Positions 42,601-52,387 are shown, counted from the stretch's first letter. The stretch: 64,000 nt of DNA from JBAXQQ01 sp037131695 (GCA_964638715.1 CAZWZF010000019.1:1-64000); one strand, 5' to 3'. Numbers and translations: made by a program. Notes: generated by a model from the sequence alone, not told the origin.

Positions 42601-43515
42601 CCCATCAGGCTGGCAAATAGCAAGGCTGACGAATCCGGCAGTAGGATTAGTATATTTCACCGGGATGTTAAATACTTTAATTACTTTATCTGTTCCAAAA
42701 ATTCGTTTCTCTTCATTTGCTTGTTCCATTAACGTAGATTTTACATCAGCCGGTGCGATAAAATTCAGCGCTCCCCAACCATCAGTACGCTGGTAATGAA
42801 AACCACCGGCAGATACAACTTCAAAAAAGTTGTGCTGCAGTGAACCATCGGCATTTCCCCATAACGGCTGTAAAGTAGCAGTCCATTTGTCGCCGGCTTT
42901 CGGCGCAGATGCTTTAATTACTGACCATGGTATCCGTCCTTCCAAGATATAACCACCGTCGCACTTCTTGAACATCAACCCGCTTTTATCACCAATTAAT
43001 GTAGTGACACCATGAAAATCCATGCCATAGCGCAAGTCCAGGGTAGGCTGTGCTTTGTCAGTGAAATACCACATGGTGCAATGCACGATAGCTTCGCTGT
43101 TTATTTTATCAGCAGGAATCGGGTTTTTCATGGCAGCATCGGTAATCAGCCGAAATTGCAATCCGTCACCTGCCCAACCGCGGAAGGGGTCAACTGTTGG
43201 GTCGACACGGTTAATCATTGGGCTGGCATCGACATATTTTACCACCAGTAAAAGTCCGTTGGCATCATAAGCGGTGGCTACTTTGCAGGAGAAGAATTCC
43301 TTTAAATCCGGGTCGGCATACATATCTATGAACGTTTCCGGTTTCCAATCAGATATGTCGCCATCGACAGTGATTTTTCCATCTTTGGCTGCATCTTGAA
43401 CCGGGTATGCATTTAGATGCGTGTGTTTATACTTGGGTATTTCCGCTCCTGCACCAATAGCAAGCAGCAGGAAAATTACCAGCAACCCGAAAATTAGAAA
43501 TGAATTGTGAAACAT
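39601..43515 (-). CDS. Giant exported CBM9 / FlgD-Ig / beta-propeller / CBM9 protein (paralogue B)
   Basis: The 1304-aa product has a signal peptide (SFLIFGLLVIFLLLAIGAGA), a CBM9-like domain (about 45-265; ITVDGDISDWKPETF, ANGLLLVVKYVDASPMINR), a FlgD-type Ig domain (about 285-355; TWDGKDDNGKPVPPGQYTMK), the propeller (about 360-1075) and a C-terminal CBM9-like domain (about 1100-1304). It shares the propeller signatures KGGRP, LNPCGISVDAKGQLWVTEND and PKRISLWNVKNGK, and the EF-hand-like loop DQNGDGLIQEGE, with paralogues A and C. Domain order is the same, though overall sequence similarity is modest. It is within the operon, 27 bp after the gene before it and 9 bp before the next. Surface glycan binding is inferred; no catalytic motif was found. 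Confidence 0.85.
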   Translation of the reverse strand: MFHNSFLIFGLLVIFLLLAIGAGAEIPKYKHTHLNAYPVQDAAKDGKITVDGDISDWKPETFIDMYADPDLKEFFSCKVATAYDANGLLLVVKYVDASPMINRVDPTVDPFRGWAGDGLQFRLITDAAMKNPIPADKINSEAIVHCTMWYFTDKAQPTLDLRYGMDFHGVTTLIGDKSGLMFKKCDGGYILEGRIPWSVIKASAPKAGDKWTATLQPLWGNADGSLQHNFFEVVSAGGFHYQRTDGWGALNFIAPADVKSTLMEQANEEKRIFGTDKVIKVFNIPVKYTNPTAGFVSLAICQPDGQIVRTLLTKAQRSAGAQTETWDGKDDNGKPVPPGQYTMKALTHPGITPKYICSVMNSGNPGWGNSGGKFGWGGDHANPIDAVSDDKGNSYLMWTFNEGGDFLIKVDATGQKQWGSRISWGDFDGGATALVYDNEMIYVAKDGKNRKGANHGGLFVFNTANGNRMNFISGQGVMPVSDWNTTNWPAKPVGAAAIHDANITGLTTSPDYLFASLYTENKVVALDKKTMKLANTYTVQNPGNIKYDAVNNRLFAVSGEQIVTINLKDGTVNPFISEGLEMPYGMALNAGILWVSVGGKQMQVLGYDAQGKLVKSIGKKGGRPLMGKFDPDGMLNPCGISVDAKGQLWVTENDNTPKRISLWNVKNGKLIKDFYGSAAYAPMMAPNLDKPEEVLIHNTKFIVDYDKGTWRPEATVYRQSAMGGNAIGGSEQVYGFMGATFHQTTIAGKPFAFNGHGGVFAVKGDRYQPVYSVSNYQSYFPPLNNAKQEWPWNTSFEWKDQNGDGLIQEGEYRKISGIGLGNAIAQFGGTMHPDGGFIQGGRLFRPNGLDEKGIPIYPKPEDAPTVITGNGDMNKYSNWMDVWPSYKDDWKKFYAVASLRNPVNGGMDGGGEDGIYKFNRDGKIDWRYSRVAVFYALRAPLAKTGDLYGALRIAGFAEMPKQNGGQIVGVGVYRGYFGFLSEDGLFIDQIGYDNGRGPSPNFDVFFIENFSGYFFKHPKTGKVYLFCGDVDGRILELQGWDKIRTFDAGNISVSNDDFKAVIASATTDNGQQTAPPLSAIKTTPALDATLKGWDLKKLGTITIDETFKAQVGLAYDDKNLYAIFKVQDATPWKNVTTDWHFPFKGGDGLDIHLGIVNPKPEGKRVVQPGDVRIIITPGDKGGLNAVAMWGKVPAGMAKAPMLYKSPVAEEPFERVIQLTTVTGTVQVETNSYLAQVAIPWADIGMTAPAKNAQLQGDQGVLLSDGSGTKTTLRRYLYNQDTGVTNDIPSEVRVVSANWGTIIFE

Positions 43516-43542
43516 TAACCTTCTCCCCTTTATAGAAATGCG

Positions 43543-45429
43543 TTATCGCAATCTTACCTTAACTACGCGCTGATTGCCAGCATCGTATACTGCACCGCGT
43601 CCACCAGAAATGCTGACTAATGTTGGTGAATCGAATAATCCGGCATCACCACCGGCAATATCAGTGAATCCAAGTTGAGCGGCGAATTTTGGTGCTTCAG
43701 TTGGATTTGTACTTATAGTAAATGATAACACCCGCTGTCGTTTGCTGTCAGATAACAGTAGATATCCACTATCTGCGGCGATGTATAATGTATCGCCAAA
43801 ATTATCTTTTCCGATGCTGTTCAATGTCCATGTCGGTGTGAGTTGCCCATCTTTTTCCACTGTGAATGCCATCACTGAATTGCCTATGGATATTAGCAAT
43901 GATGTACCCAAAGATGTAATTGAGTTTAAATTTCCCGCTGGCAAGTTGTTTGTCATTGGAGTAAATTGACATGGTTCAGCAGTTGTTGCTCGTATCAGCT
44001 TGTTATTGCGTGAATCAACAGCAAAAATATAAGGTGAAACCTGAGTGGCTGCGATGAGTCTCCCATCATATGTTCCTGTTTTCACTGTTTCAGCATGATT
44101 TGCTCTATCGGTGAATGGTTCCGGTTTCATTTTTAATAGAGTTATACCAGTTTGTTTTGGTTTGTATTCAAGCGAAAAATACCCGGGATTAATACCATAA
44201 GATATGATATTACCTTGTTCATCATTGAATCCCTGGCAAGTTGGACCGGGATATTCCGCGCGAACTGGTGGCGCAGCAGGATCATTATTTGCAAAGTCAA
44301 ACCATAGCATTCCGGTGCTGTTGTCATTGCCGACACCGATGTATCCTTGCCGGGTGATACCCAGGCAATACGAATATGGTATTGAACCAAAACGTCGCTT
44401 CAATACAAGTTTATCTTCAACTAACGCAGCATGGTATAAAGCATCAGTTGATTTTATATAAAAATCGCCGTTCGGTGCATCAGCTATTTGAGTTACACGG
44501 AAAAGTGCGTTATTCCATTGCGATACAACACCGGGAGCAGATTTCATGTCACGAGTAAAAGTGCCGACAAATCCATAATGTCCGGCATCCCATATTCTAT
44601 CTTTTGTCAGTATTACTGATCCGGTATAGCCAGTTGGTACAGCACCCATTGATGGTAATGCTACTGGTGTGAAATCTGGCAACGGTACACCTTTTATACT
44701 AACTTTATAGACTTTATTTCCTCCACCGCGATAAAAGTTTCCTGTTTCATCCATGCTTATTCTTCCGCCGTTTACCGGATCAAGAAACATCGTTTGTAAT
44801 GTACCGTCATTTAAAACTTCCTGTACCAGATATCCTAATATTTTATACCCGTCTGCCGGTGAATATTTCATTTGTGAATATCCAACATAAAGATGAGTGC
44901 TGTCAGCACTTGCTGTCAGTGCAACATCACGACTATACCATGGATATGACCATGTGGTTAATTTACTACGGGGAACCAGCACTTCAGGCAAGGCGTCTGG
45001 ATTGCATTTTATTCTACAGATATTTGGTTGCACCAGTATCCATGGTGGCATCAAGTGATTAAAGTTTCCTTCATAATTAATGGGAATTCCAGCAATGAAA
45101 TAGAGATAGCCGTGGGAAAAAGCAAAAGTAGCACCACCAAGCATCCATTTATCTGGAACTTTTGTTTCCCATAATCGTTTGCCGCCGGTATTCATTACTA
45201 TTATTCTATCGCCGCCGCTGGTGTAAATTCGTCCTTTGGTGTCAACCACCACGCCGCCACCGCTTCGTCCAAGAATGCCTCGTACAATAGACCATGCTTC
45301 ACCACCCCCACCGCTATTACCAACAACGCCGACCCACTCTAATGATGAATCTGCCGCATTGATAGCAGATGAGAGCATTACCATTAAGAAAATAGTAATG
45401 ATTTGCGATAGTGATGAAAAACGTACCAT
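43543..45429 (-). CDS. Exported beta-propeller protein (PQQ/NHL-like)
   Basis: The 628-aa product has a signal peptide (IITIFLMVMLSSAINA) and then a repeated beta pattern with blade-like units such as GGGVVVDTKGRIYTSGGDRIIVMNTGG, RISMDETGNFYRGGGNKVYKV and GLFDSPTLVSISGGRGAVYDAG. This is the wording of PQQ-like or NHL-like propellers. Unlike the giant paralogues it has no CBM9 or Ig domain. The gene ends 27 bp before the 43515 start and follows the SGNH esterase gene by 3 bp. It may be an accessory binding protein. Whether it has an enzymatic role, as some lyases on a propeller fold do, is unknown. Confidence 0.75.
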   Translation of the reverse strand: MVRFSSLSQIITIFLMVMLSSAINAADSSLEWVGVVGNSGGGGEAWSIVRGILGRSGGGVVVDTKGRIYTSGGDRIIVMNTGGKRLWETKVPDKWMLGGATFAFSHGYLYFIAGIPINYEGNFNHLMPPWILVQPNICRIKCNPDALPEVLVPRSKLTTWSYPWYSRDVALTASADSTHLYVGYSQMKYSPADGYKILGYLVQEVLNDGTLQTMFLDPVNGGRISMDETGNFYRGGGNKVYKVSIKGVPLPDFTPVALPSMGAVPTGYTGSVILTKDRIWDAGHYGFVGTFTRDMKSAPGVVSQWNNALFRVTQIADAPNGDFYIKSTDALYHAALVEDKLVLKRRFGSIPYSYCLGITRQGYIGVGNDNSTGMLWFDFANNDPAAPPVRAEYPGPTCQGFNDEQGNIISYGINPGYFSLEYKPKQTGITLLKMKPEPFTDRANHAETVKTGTYDGRLIAATQVSPYIFAVDSRNNKLIRATTAEPCQFTPMTNNLPAGNLNSITSLGTSLLISIGNSVMAFTVEKDGQLTPTWTLNSIGKDNFGDTLYIAADSGYLLLSDSKRQRVLSFTISTNPTEAPKFAAQLGFTDIAGGDAGLFDSPTLVSISGGRGAVYDAGNQRVVKVRLR

Positions 45430-45432
45430 AAT

Positions 45433-46503
45433 TTATTCTCCAAGTACCTGTTTCAATACGGGAAGAACTGTCTTTGCCATTCGGTAAAAACCCAGATCGT
45501 TGGGATGACATCCATCTACAGTACAAGCGTCACGATTGTCTGTTCCAAACAGGGTTTCACCATCAATAAAGTATACATTTGTATCGCCTTTATTTATTGC
45601 GTTCTGCCAGGTTTGGAGAACGATATCTCGTCGTTTACGGCAATCGTCATTTTGGTAAAAATCACATTTTGTCAGCATTATTATTGGCAAGTTTGGTTGT
45701 TTATCCCGGATAATATGGAAAAAAGGTTCGTGGGTAGCTTGCAGATGATCAATATTTGGCGCGTTATGATCGTAATCAAGTATAAACGCAGACATCTCTA
45801 AGCTGGCGATAGTATGCGCTATTGCCGTTTCACCACGCGCGCTGCCACTGAAGCCAAGGTTTATCAATGGTGCGTCAACCCATCTTGTCAGCATATTAGT
45901 GTAGGCATTTCCGGTTCTTGATGCACATCCGCCTTGTGTGATTGATGAACCATAAATAGCCACAGGATTTTTTATTGTGAAAGGTGTAGGCGATACAATT
46001 GCACATCCTGGATTAAATCCGATTTCTACAGAATTTACACCACTGTAAAGAGGCATGTATAAAGACCAATCGCGCATTTCATCATTAGATAATCCGTCTG
46101 CCAGTATTATTTCTATCTTTTTTTCACCGATACCTGGACTTATAGAATTATAGAATTTTTTGTCATTGCTGATGCCAATATATAGATCGAATCCAGCACT
46201 GCCGTTGCGCGGCATTTTATTCATATCACCTGGTTCATGCAATTCTGCACGAATTGCAATAGTAGCTGCATTTGTACGAAATCGAATCATTCCGCCAGAG
46301 GTATTATATGCAAGGTATCGCACCCCGTCATTTGTTTCCGGTAAAATAGCCTCTGGCAATCGGCATAATTTGTGTTCTTCATGGTACCATGCAAACCCGC
46401 TGAGTTCGAATGGTGCCAGCAGCGCATCAGCAAAGACTAATTCTTTCCCGCCGATTTCAGCTTTTTTAAAATTTACATCAATTTCTTCAATTTTCTTGCT
46501 CAT
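45433..46503 (-). CDS. SGNH/GDSL-type esterase, two-domain form
   Basis: The 356-aa product has an N-terminal beta-sandwich-like domain (about 20-175; VRYLAYNTSGGMIRFRTNAATIAIRAEL) and a C-terminal SGNH hydrolase: PVAIYGSSITQGG with the catalytic Ser (about S187), LGFSGSARGE (the Gly/Asn block), and DGCHPNDLGFYRMA with the Asp/His pair (about D330 and H333). This combination is common in carbohydrate esterases that remove acetyl or other acyl groups from glycans. It has no signal peptide, so it likely acts in the cytoplasm. It lies in the operon, 18 bp after the 1325-aa gene and 3 bp before the propeller gene. An acylated substrate is thereby suggested. Confidence 0.85.
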   Translation of the reverse strand: MSKKIEEIDVNFKKAEIGGKELVFADALLAPFELSGFAWYHEEHKLCRLPEAILPETNDGVRYLAYNTSGGMIRFRTNAATIAIRAELHEPGDMNKMPRNGSAGFDLYIGISNDKKFYNSISPGIGEKKIEIILADGLSNDEMRDWSLYMPLYSGVNSVEIGFNPGCAIVSPTPFTIKNPVAIYGSSITQGGCASRTGNAYTNMLTRWVDAPLINLGFSGSARGETAIAHTIASLEMSAFILDYDHNAPNIDHLQATHEPFFHIIRDKQPNLPIIMLTKCDFYQNDDCRKRRDIVLQTWQNAINKGDTNVYFIDGETLFGTDNRDACTVDGCHPNDLGFYRMAKTVLPVLKQVLGE

Positions 46504-46521
46504 AATATTTCAAACCTTTTA

Positions 46522-49500
46522 TTACTTCTCTGGAATCACCGGTGCGTCAACGCCGATATAAATAGAATTTAAGTGGCCATCCACTATATTGTGGGGAATC
46601 AGCATCACTTTATGCTTGCCAGCAGGAAGGATGATATCACCGCTTACCTGCACAACAACTTCTTCAACAACTGATTTTGGTTTCATACCGGCCGATGACG
46701 ATGCCAATTCAAGTTTTACTTCACGGTCGCGGGTGATTACATCAGAAATTGTTCCAGCATCTTTACCATCTATCTGGATAGTGAATTGTATCGGACGGCG
46801 TTCTTTCGGTACAACTTTTTCACGCAGGTTTATAATATCTTCCCACTGTGCCTGCCAGCAAGGTTGACGGTCGCTGTAACGGAAAAGACCATCTGCGGTA
46901 ATATGAACTTTCCCTTCCTGTGCGATATCCAACGGAAGCATCACTGCATCAGAGAATCGCATATCCGGTACCAGGAATGACGCGGTGTCGGAATCAATAT
47001 ATCCTTCAGGCATACGTAATTGAATTACATATTGTTTCGGCTCAAATTTAGCCGGTGCTGGATAATAAGTTTTTTCTGATGGTTTTGGGAAAGCTACTTC
47101 TTCAACTGGTAAGGGTTTCGCATCAGTAAAGGTAAGGGTTAACGGTTTCGGTTTTATAGTTGTAGTTAATCCTTTAGCAGATAATCTGCCGGATTTTGAT
47201 TGTTCCGGTTGACCGCCTATATAATATTCGCGGAAAAGTGTCGCTTTTGCATTCTGAATTTGTGGTGTAAGTTTGTCTTCCGGCAGTTTATCCAATGCGC
47301 GAATGCCAGCCATTATGCCATCCATATCTGCTGCCTGAATTACTAAAGCAGGAATTTTTGCGCCGAATGCCCAATGGACTCCCTGCACTACAGCACGTCC
47401 GCTGCCAGGGAAAGCTGCGGTTACTTTTGGCCATAATATTCCGGTATTATCTAACGATTCTGCCATCGGGTTATCGCTTACAGCTTTGCCTTTGTCATCT
47501 TTTAATCCGGCAATGTCGAGTAAGATAATTGGTTGATAGAATCTGTATCCGCTTAATCCGCTGTCCCAGTCGTTTCCGTTAAGAGTTTCCCGTTTGATTT
47601 TACCTATTGCCTGACCGTTTTCCGCCTTGCTATTTTCTGTTACCTGCGCTGGTGATAGCGAGTATCCAATAGTATAAGTGTTCATTTCCGGTTTAAGTCG
47701 TATATCAACTGTTACGCCGCGGGTTTCAAGGATTTTCTTCAGTTCTTCCGCTGTTTTCTGGTAAGTGCTGCTTTGCGGCGAGTCGAAAATTGGTACTACA
47801 ACGGTTGAGCCTTTTGACAGCATACTTTCGATTAATCCACGTTCGCGGACGATTACGGTATCGATCATTGGTGTCATTAACACTGGTGTTTTTGCGGATT
47901 CAACTGTTACCGGCAATGATGTTAACGTACCATTAAGTTGAGATCTGACAGCAACTGTCCATTTTCCTGCCGGTGCATTTATTGGCAGCGGAATAGAAAT
48001 ATTGAAAGTTCCTTTGTCAGTGGTTGCACGATAAAATTCCTGGTATATGGTGCCGTCAGGATGAATTATTGAAAGATTGAATGGCAAAACAGCATTGAGC
48101 TTTTTCTTGCCTGCGTCGATAAACTCTACCTGAATCGATAATGTTTCTCCGGTCGATACTTTTTGTGTGGCAGACAACGCTGTCGCAGCAATTCCTCGCG
48201 GCAATATTGCGTATACCCGCGCGGTTGTCTGGGTAAGGTCGCAGATTAATGGCTTTACAGTACCTAAAGATTGTTCTTCAGTACAATCATAGATGACGGC
48301 GTTTGCTGATAACGATTTAGCCGGCAGCAAAGTCTCTTTTATCTGGTACCAGTCAGCCTGATTTTTAATGTGCGAATCATTGGTTGCAATTAGATATTTT
48401 GCGTCTGTACCGCCATCGATCTGTAATATTGATGCTTTCGCTCCTGTGCCTTTGTATGATGTGAAGCAGGCATGGCCAGTGTCGCCAAGTGCTGATGAAA
48501 AAGCTTTTGCCAATTCTGGATGCCAGCGTTCATATAATATAGTATCATTGTCGCCGTTCACCATGTTAGGCGCACCCCAGCTATGCGGTTTGCCAGCCTG
48601 ACTGAACGGGAAACTATAACTGATTTTCGATGCACCCGGGAATGAGACTGATGTAGAACCATCAATGAGTAATTTCCCGCCTTGTTTAATATATGAAGCA
48701 ATTCCCGCGTTAACCGATGTCGGCAATGGCATGGTTTGTCCGATTATTATTAAAGCTTTTACATCTGTTACCTGGTTTGCCTGCAATTCTTCTTCGGTGA
48801 CAAATCGTGGTGTATAGCCAAGTCTGGTTAATGCGGTGAGAGCTTTAAATGCTGCTGTCCCATAACCCATGGCAACATATTGACGACCATATTGAGTTTT
48901 GCTGAACAAGATGCCGACGCCATGGTTTGTATGGCCATTAACTGACAGAGACGAGAAACGATCAAGGAAATCGCGGGCACTGATAACATCCATCTCGCCA
49001 GATTTCCCCTTGATATTCTCCCAGTTTGTTGCTCTGTTCATACCGCCAAGCAAGTTGCTGAATCCCTCGCAGGCAAAGCCATTGCCGGTACCGCCAAATG
49101 CCAATCCCTGTGCAGTGGTACGCATCATTTTCCCGGGCAAATCACTTAATCCATGTGCCGAAGCCATAGCGTTGCTGACCCAGGTAGGTTTGTTGCCACG
49201 GTTCATTTCCAACAATGCGGTTACAAACAGCGACTGATTAAGATAGTCAGGCCCGCCAACCTGGTCATTCCAGGTTGACTGGTATTGCAAATCCAGTGGG
49301 GAGTATGCTTCCGGGAAATATTGTCCCTGCAATGTCGGGCAGTGGTCAACCTGAACGCTGCTGGTATTTTTTATACTGGGATCTACTGAACGCAGATTTT
49401 TACTGAATGCGCTGTAACCTTCTTTATATAATCCCATCAGGTATGACGACCAGGCATCCAGACGTTTTTCAAATGCTATGCGGTCTGTATCTGACATCGG

Positions 49501-50499
49501 TTTAGAATATTTTGCAATTTCTTCCAACCAACGAAGGGTTGGCAAGTCAATTGCCGGGGCGAATTCTGGTCGTCCAATTGATGTCAGGTATGAAATATAT
49601 TCGGCACCGGTGACTGGTTTCATGCCGGTACGGCGGGTGAACTCTTCCAGTTTAACTTTATTATCATTGGCAATGTAGTCGCGCAGGTTTTGCGTCTGGT
49701 TGCCCCATCCCCAGTAAGTGAGCAGGCCTAACCTGCCATTTACAGCATATCCAGTGGTATCCCATCCATAACAGAAACCGCCAAAGTTTGGATATCGTCC
49801 ATTTGCCTGGGCAGTAAGAATCATACGTTGGCTCATGCCGTTAATTTCTGCCGGATTGTTGCCGACCGGGAAGAAACTGGTGGGACGCGTATCGGGGTTA
49901 ACCATAGTTATCGCACCGCTGCGTGCCATGACATCTAATGAACCAATGCGTCCTGCATCGCTGGCACCTAATGAAAATGCGGCGGTTAAACCGGATTCTT
50001 TGAATATTTTATCTATGCTGTCCCAATGTGCTTTCGTCTTTGCGGCGGCTTTCACCGGGTCTTTACGTTCTTCATTTGTATATTCCGGGTCGCGCGGCAT
50101 ACATTCATCCTGGGTGGAACCTGCCGATTTGCGTAGCGGGCTGGTTAATGTCATGCGGTCAAATGCTGTAGTGCCGTTGATTAGCAACTGGTAATCACCT
50201 GGTGCAAGACTGGCAGTATTAAGCCATAAGATATTATTTTTTCCTGCATACAGCAATATTTTACCATCACTATTTACCGCTTCGAGCCGGATATCACTGT
50301 TTGGAGCGATGCCGCTTATGGCAAGCGGCACTATTTCACCTATGAAATACGCGGTGCGTTCCATAGGAAAAATTGCCACAGGCGCTGGTGTTTGCGCCGG
50401 TGCAACAACTGTCTGGGCAATTCCTGTCAAAGAAATACCCATAGCAAATGCGGTTAATACCACATAACGAAACCAGAATGATTCAAATTGTGTATGCAT
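46522..50499 (-). CDS. Giant exported glycosidase-like protein with GH42-type trimerisation domain
   Basis: The 1325-aa product has a signal peptide (VVLTAFAMGISLTGIA), an Ig-like domain (about 40-115), a long alpha/beta region (about 140-500) that could be a TIM barrel, and a flavodoxin-like segment (about 530-650). In the last, ALTALTRLGYTPRFVTEEELQ, VKALIIIGQTMPLPTSV and ASYIKQGGKLLIDGS strongly resemble the trimerisation domain of GH42 beta-galactosidases. A macroglobulin/Ig-like domain (about 790-880), an alpha/beta region of unknown type and a C-terminal beta domain follow. I could not identify the two catalytic Glu residues, so the exact family is open. It lies in the operon between the 619-aa enzyme (16 bp away) and the esterase. 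The product is exported, unlike most GH42 enzymes. Confidence 0.65.
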   Translation of the reverse strand: MHTQFESFWFRYVVLTAFAMGISLTGIAQTVVAPAQTPAPVAIFPMERTAYFIGEIVPLAISGIAPNSDIRLEAVNSDGKILLYAGKNNILWLNTASLAPGDYQLLINGTTAFDRMTLTSPLRKSAGSTQDECMPRDPEYTNEERKDPVKAAAKTKAHWDSIDKIFKESGLTAAFSLGASDAGRIGSLDVMARSGAITMVNPDTRPTSFFPVGNNPAEINGMSQRMILTAQANGRYPNFGGFCYGWDTTGYAVNGRLGLLTYWGWGNQTQNLRDYIANDNKVKLEEFTRRTGMKPVTGAEYISYLTSIGRPEFAPAIDLPTLRWLEEIAKYSKPMSDTDRIAFEKRLDAWSSYLMGLYKEGYSAFSKNLRSVDPSIKNTSSVQVDHCPTLQGQYFPEAYSPLDLQYQSTWNDQVGGPDYLNQSLFVTALLEMNRGNKPTWVSNAMASAHGLSDLPGKMMRTTAQGLAFGGTGNGFACEGFSNLLGGMNRATNWENIKGKSGEMDVISARDFLDRFSSLSVNGHTNHGVGILFSKTQYGRQYVAMGYGTAAFKALTALTRLGYTPRFVTEEELQANQVTDVKALIIIGQTMPLPTSVNAGIASYIKQGGKLLIDGSTSVSFPGASKISYSFPFSQAGKPHSWGAPNMVNGDNDTILYERWHPELAKAFSSALGDTGHACFTSYKGTGAKASILQIDGGTDAKYLIATNDSHIKNQADWYQIKETLLPAKSLSANAVIYDCTEEQSLGTVKPLICDLTQTTARVYAILPRGIAATALSATQKVSTGETLSIQVEFIDAGKKKLNAVLPFNLSIIHPDGTIYQEFYRATTDKGTFNISIPLPINAPAGKWTVAVRSQLNGTLTSLPVTVESAKTPVLMTPMIDTVIVRERGLIESMLSKGSTVVVPIFDSPQSSTYQKTAEELKKILETRGVTVDIRLKPEMNTYTIGYSLSPAQVTENSKAENGQAIGKIKRETLNGNDWDSGLSGYRFYQPIILLDIAGLKDDKGKAVSDNPMAESLDNTGILWPKVTAAFPGSGRAVVQGVHWAFGAKIPALVIQAADMDGIMAGIRALDKLPEDKLTPQIQNAKATLFREYYIGGQPEQSKSGRLSAKGLTTTIKPKPLTLTFTDAKPLPVEEVAFPKPSEKTYYPAPAKFEPKQYVIQLRMPEGYIDSDTASFLVPDMRFSDAVMLPLDIAQEGKVHITADGLFRYSDRQPCWQAQWEDIINLREKVVPKERRPIQFTIQIDGKDAGTISDVITRDREVKLELASSSAGMKPKSVVEEVVVQVSGDIILPAGKHKVMLIPHNIVDGHLNSIYIGVDAPVIPEK

Positions 50500-50514
50500 T
50501 ATACTCCCCTTTAA

Positions 50515-52374
50515 TTATTCTAAAATATAAGGTGTTCCCTGGTTAATTTTAACGGTAACGCAACCGTTGATGATATCTATTTTTTGCGGATTTTCTCTGC
50601 CGTCTGCTGTTAACTGATACAAAGTTGCAGATTTTAGATGTGTCCAGTCTACCGGCAATTTCCAGGTGCGCTCGCAGCCATCTTTACTGTAGAAATATAT
50701 CTTTTTCTCACCACTCCAGGTATCCGGCCACATTCGGTCGTACCCTATGCCAAAGATGATGTCACCATTCCATGCCATGAATCCTTCACGATCCCATTTT
50801 GCCATGGTCCCATCGCTCCATGACGCATGAATACAGCCTTTTCGCAAGGTTAATCGATGACTGCCGGCTGTCAGTCTTATTTTTACAGCTAAATCACCGG
50901 CATATTCATTTACTATTGTAGCTGGAAATTCGAGTTCCTGAATAAAATTATCGTCAATCCATAATTCTGCGGTACCACCAGATGGTGAGTAATAGCGGAT
51001 AATTAATGAATAATCGCCATCTTTCAGCACCGTTGCTTCCACAGTATTTGAGGCGCTCATGGATTCATCAAGTCCGTCCACTACCTGTCCGCAGGATAAC
51101 CATGGCTGGTCGGTAATTTTTGCGGTTCCGGTATTAATGCCATTTTTTGCCAGCATTTCTGAAACAAAGTTATTAGTTCTATCGTGAATGGTATAGCTTT
51201 CTATTTTCACCCGACCGCGGTGTTCATCTTCACGTGTGGTATTTGCTCCACCCGGCAACCGGTAATTACCTTTGCCAATGTGGTACAATTCCTGAATTAC
51301 TGTGAGATAAAAGCCTTCAACTACCTGTGACTGAACTCGCCATTCTTCCAAAGGCTGGTATGGCGTTTGCGGAAGGTTATCTGCACTGATTTTTGTCATC
51401 AATGCTCCGCCATTCGCGGCGATTTCATATTTCATATTATTATTCAGCAGTTTTTCGCTTAAATCCAATGAATACGCACCCTGGTTGCCGTATACATGCA
51501 TAGGCTCTTCGCCGCGCCGGTTGGAGTTTCCCTGGCAATAACCGGATTGGATACGGCTGTAATCGTTCAGGGATAATCCGCCGTGATTCCAGTTATACAT
51601 GGTCCAGTCACCGGGACCTTCGCCGCCGGGTTCAGTGCCTTTTGAACGCAGGTAATTTAATATCTTTTCGCGACCTTCAAACTGCGTAGCTGCACTGCCG
51701 CCCAATTCGCCATCCGGGTAACCAACGTTGCAATTATTTCCGGCCAATGATAAAACATCAACATATAAAATCGGTGGCGGGTAGGGGAGATGGTTATAAA
51801 ATCCATCAATTATTTCCTGTGCCAATCCCGAATCCCAAAGATTTTTGTAATTTACGATTGCGAATATATCTGATGGATTTCCTGCTTCGACATAAGGCAT
51901 GGTAGCTGTTTCTGTCGGGATAGAATAAGGAATGTAGGCTTCACCCTCGTAAGGTCCGCCGCAATTCAATACTTTGCGGGTATAGTAACATTTATTCTCG
52001 CGCATTCTTTCAAAGAATTCACGCATTTCCGGGTAATAGGCAAGTCCGACATTTACATCAGTAATATTAGTGTGAAAGGATATAAATGAATTGCAGTTAT
52101 CGCGCATGTCAACCATGAAATCGGCAAGTTTTTGCCAGTCGTTATTAACACGAAAAGTAGCGCGATTCCAGTAAGGCCATGAACCGTCCCAATTGCAAAT
52201 GCCGGTATCACAACCTATGAAACCACTGGTAATTACATTGGAAATCACAGTTTTATCCAGCAGGTTATTCACTGATTTTATGGCTCGCGCGCATTCTTCC
52301 TGGGCATTTTCTTTTTCAGGAAGGCATAATCGCCAGATGAAATAAGTTGACCATTTTGGTGCTTTGTTTGGCAT
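50515..52374 (-). CDS. Predicted glycoside hydrolase with CBM-like C-terminal region
   Basis: The 619-aa product lacks a signal peptide. Its first two thirds look like an alpha/beta barrel with motifs such as TSGFIGCDTGICNWDGSWPYWN, FISFHTNITDVNVGLAYYPEM, PPPILYVDVLSLAGNNCN and MYNWNHGGLSL. The buried Asp segments and overall wording recall GH101-type endo-alpha-N-acetylgalactosaminidases, but this is a weak assignment. Residues about 450-535 (NTVEATVLKDGDYSLIIRYYSPSGG, ELWIDDNFIQELEFPA) resemble a carbohydrate-binding module of the CBM6/35 type. It is in the operon, 13 bp after the 1272-aa gene and 15 bp before the 1325-aa gene. A cytoplasmic action on an imported oligosaccharide is inferred. 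Confidence 0.6.
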   Translation of the reverse strand: MPNKAPKWSTYFIWRLCLPEKENAQEECARAIKSVNNLLDKTVISNVITSGFIGCDTGICNWDGSWPYWNRATFRVNNDWQKLADFMVDMRDNCNSFISFHTNITDVNVGLAYYPEMREFFERMRENKCYYTRKVLNCGGPYEGEAYIPYSIPTETATMPYVEAGNPSDIFAIVNYKNLWDSGLAQEIIDGFYNHLPYPPPILYVDVLSLAGNNCNVGYPDGELGGSAATQFEGREKILNYLRSKGTEPGGEGPGDWTMYNWNHGGLSLNDYSRIQSGYCQGNSNRRGEEPMHVYGNQGAYSLDLSEKLLNNNMKYEIAANGGALMTKISADNLPQTPYQPLEEWRVQSQVVEGFYLTVIQELYHIGKGNYRLPGGANTTREDEHRGRVKIESYTIHDRTNNFVSEMLAKNGINTGTAKITDQPWLSCGQVVDGLDESMSASNTVEATVLKDGDYSLIIRYYSPSGGTAELWIDDNFIQELEFPATIVNEYAGDLAVKIRLTAGSHRLTLRKGCIHASWSDGTMAKWDREGFMAWNGDIIFGIGYDRMWPDTWSGEKKIYFYSKDGCERTWKLPVDWTHLKSATLYQLTADGRENPQKIDIINGCVTVKINQGTPYILE

Positions 52375-52387
52375 GTGTTTCCTTTAC

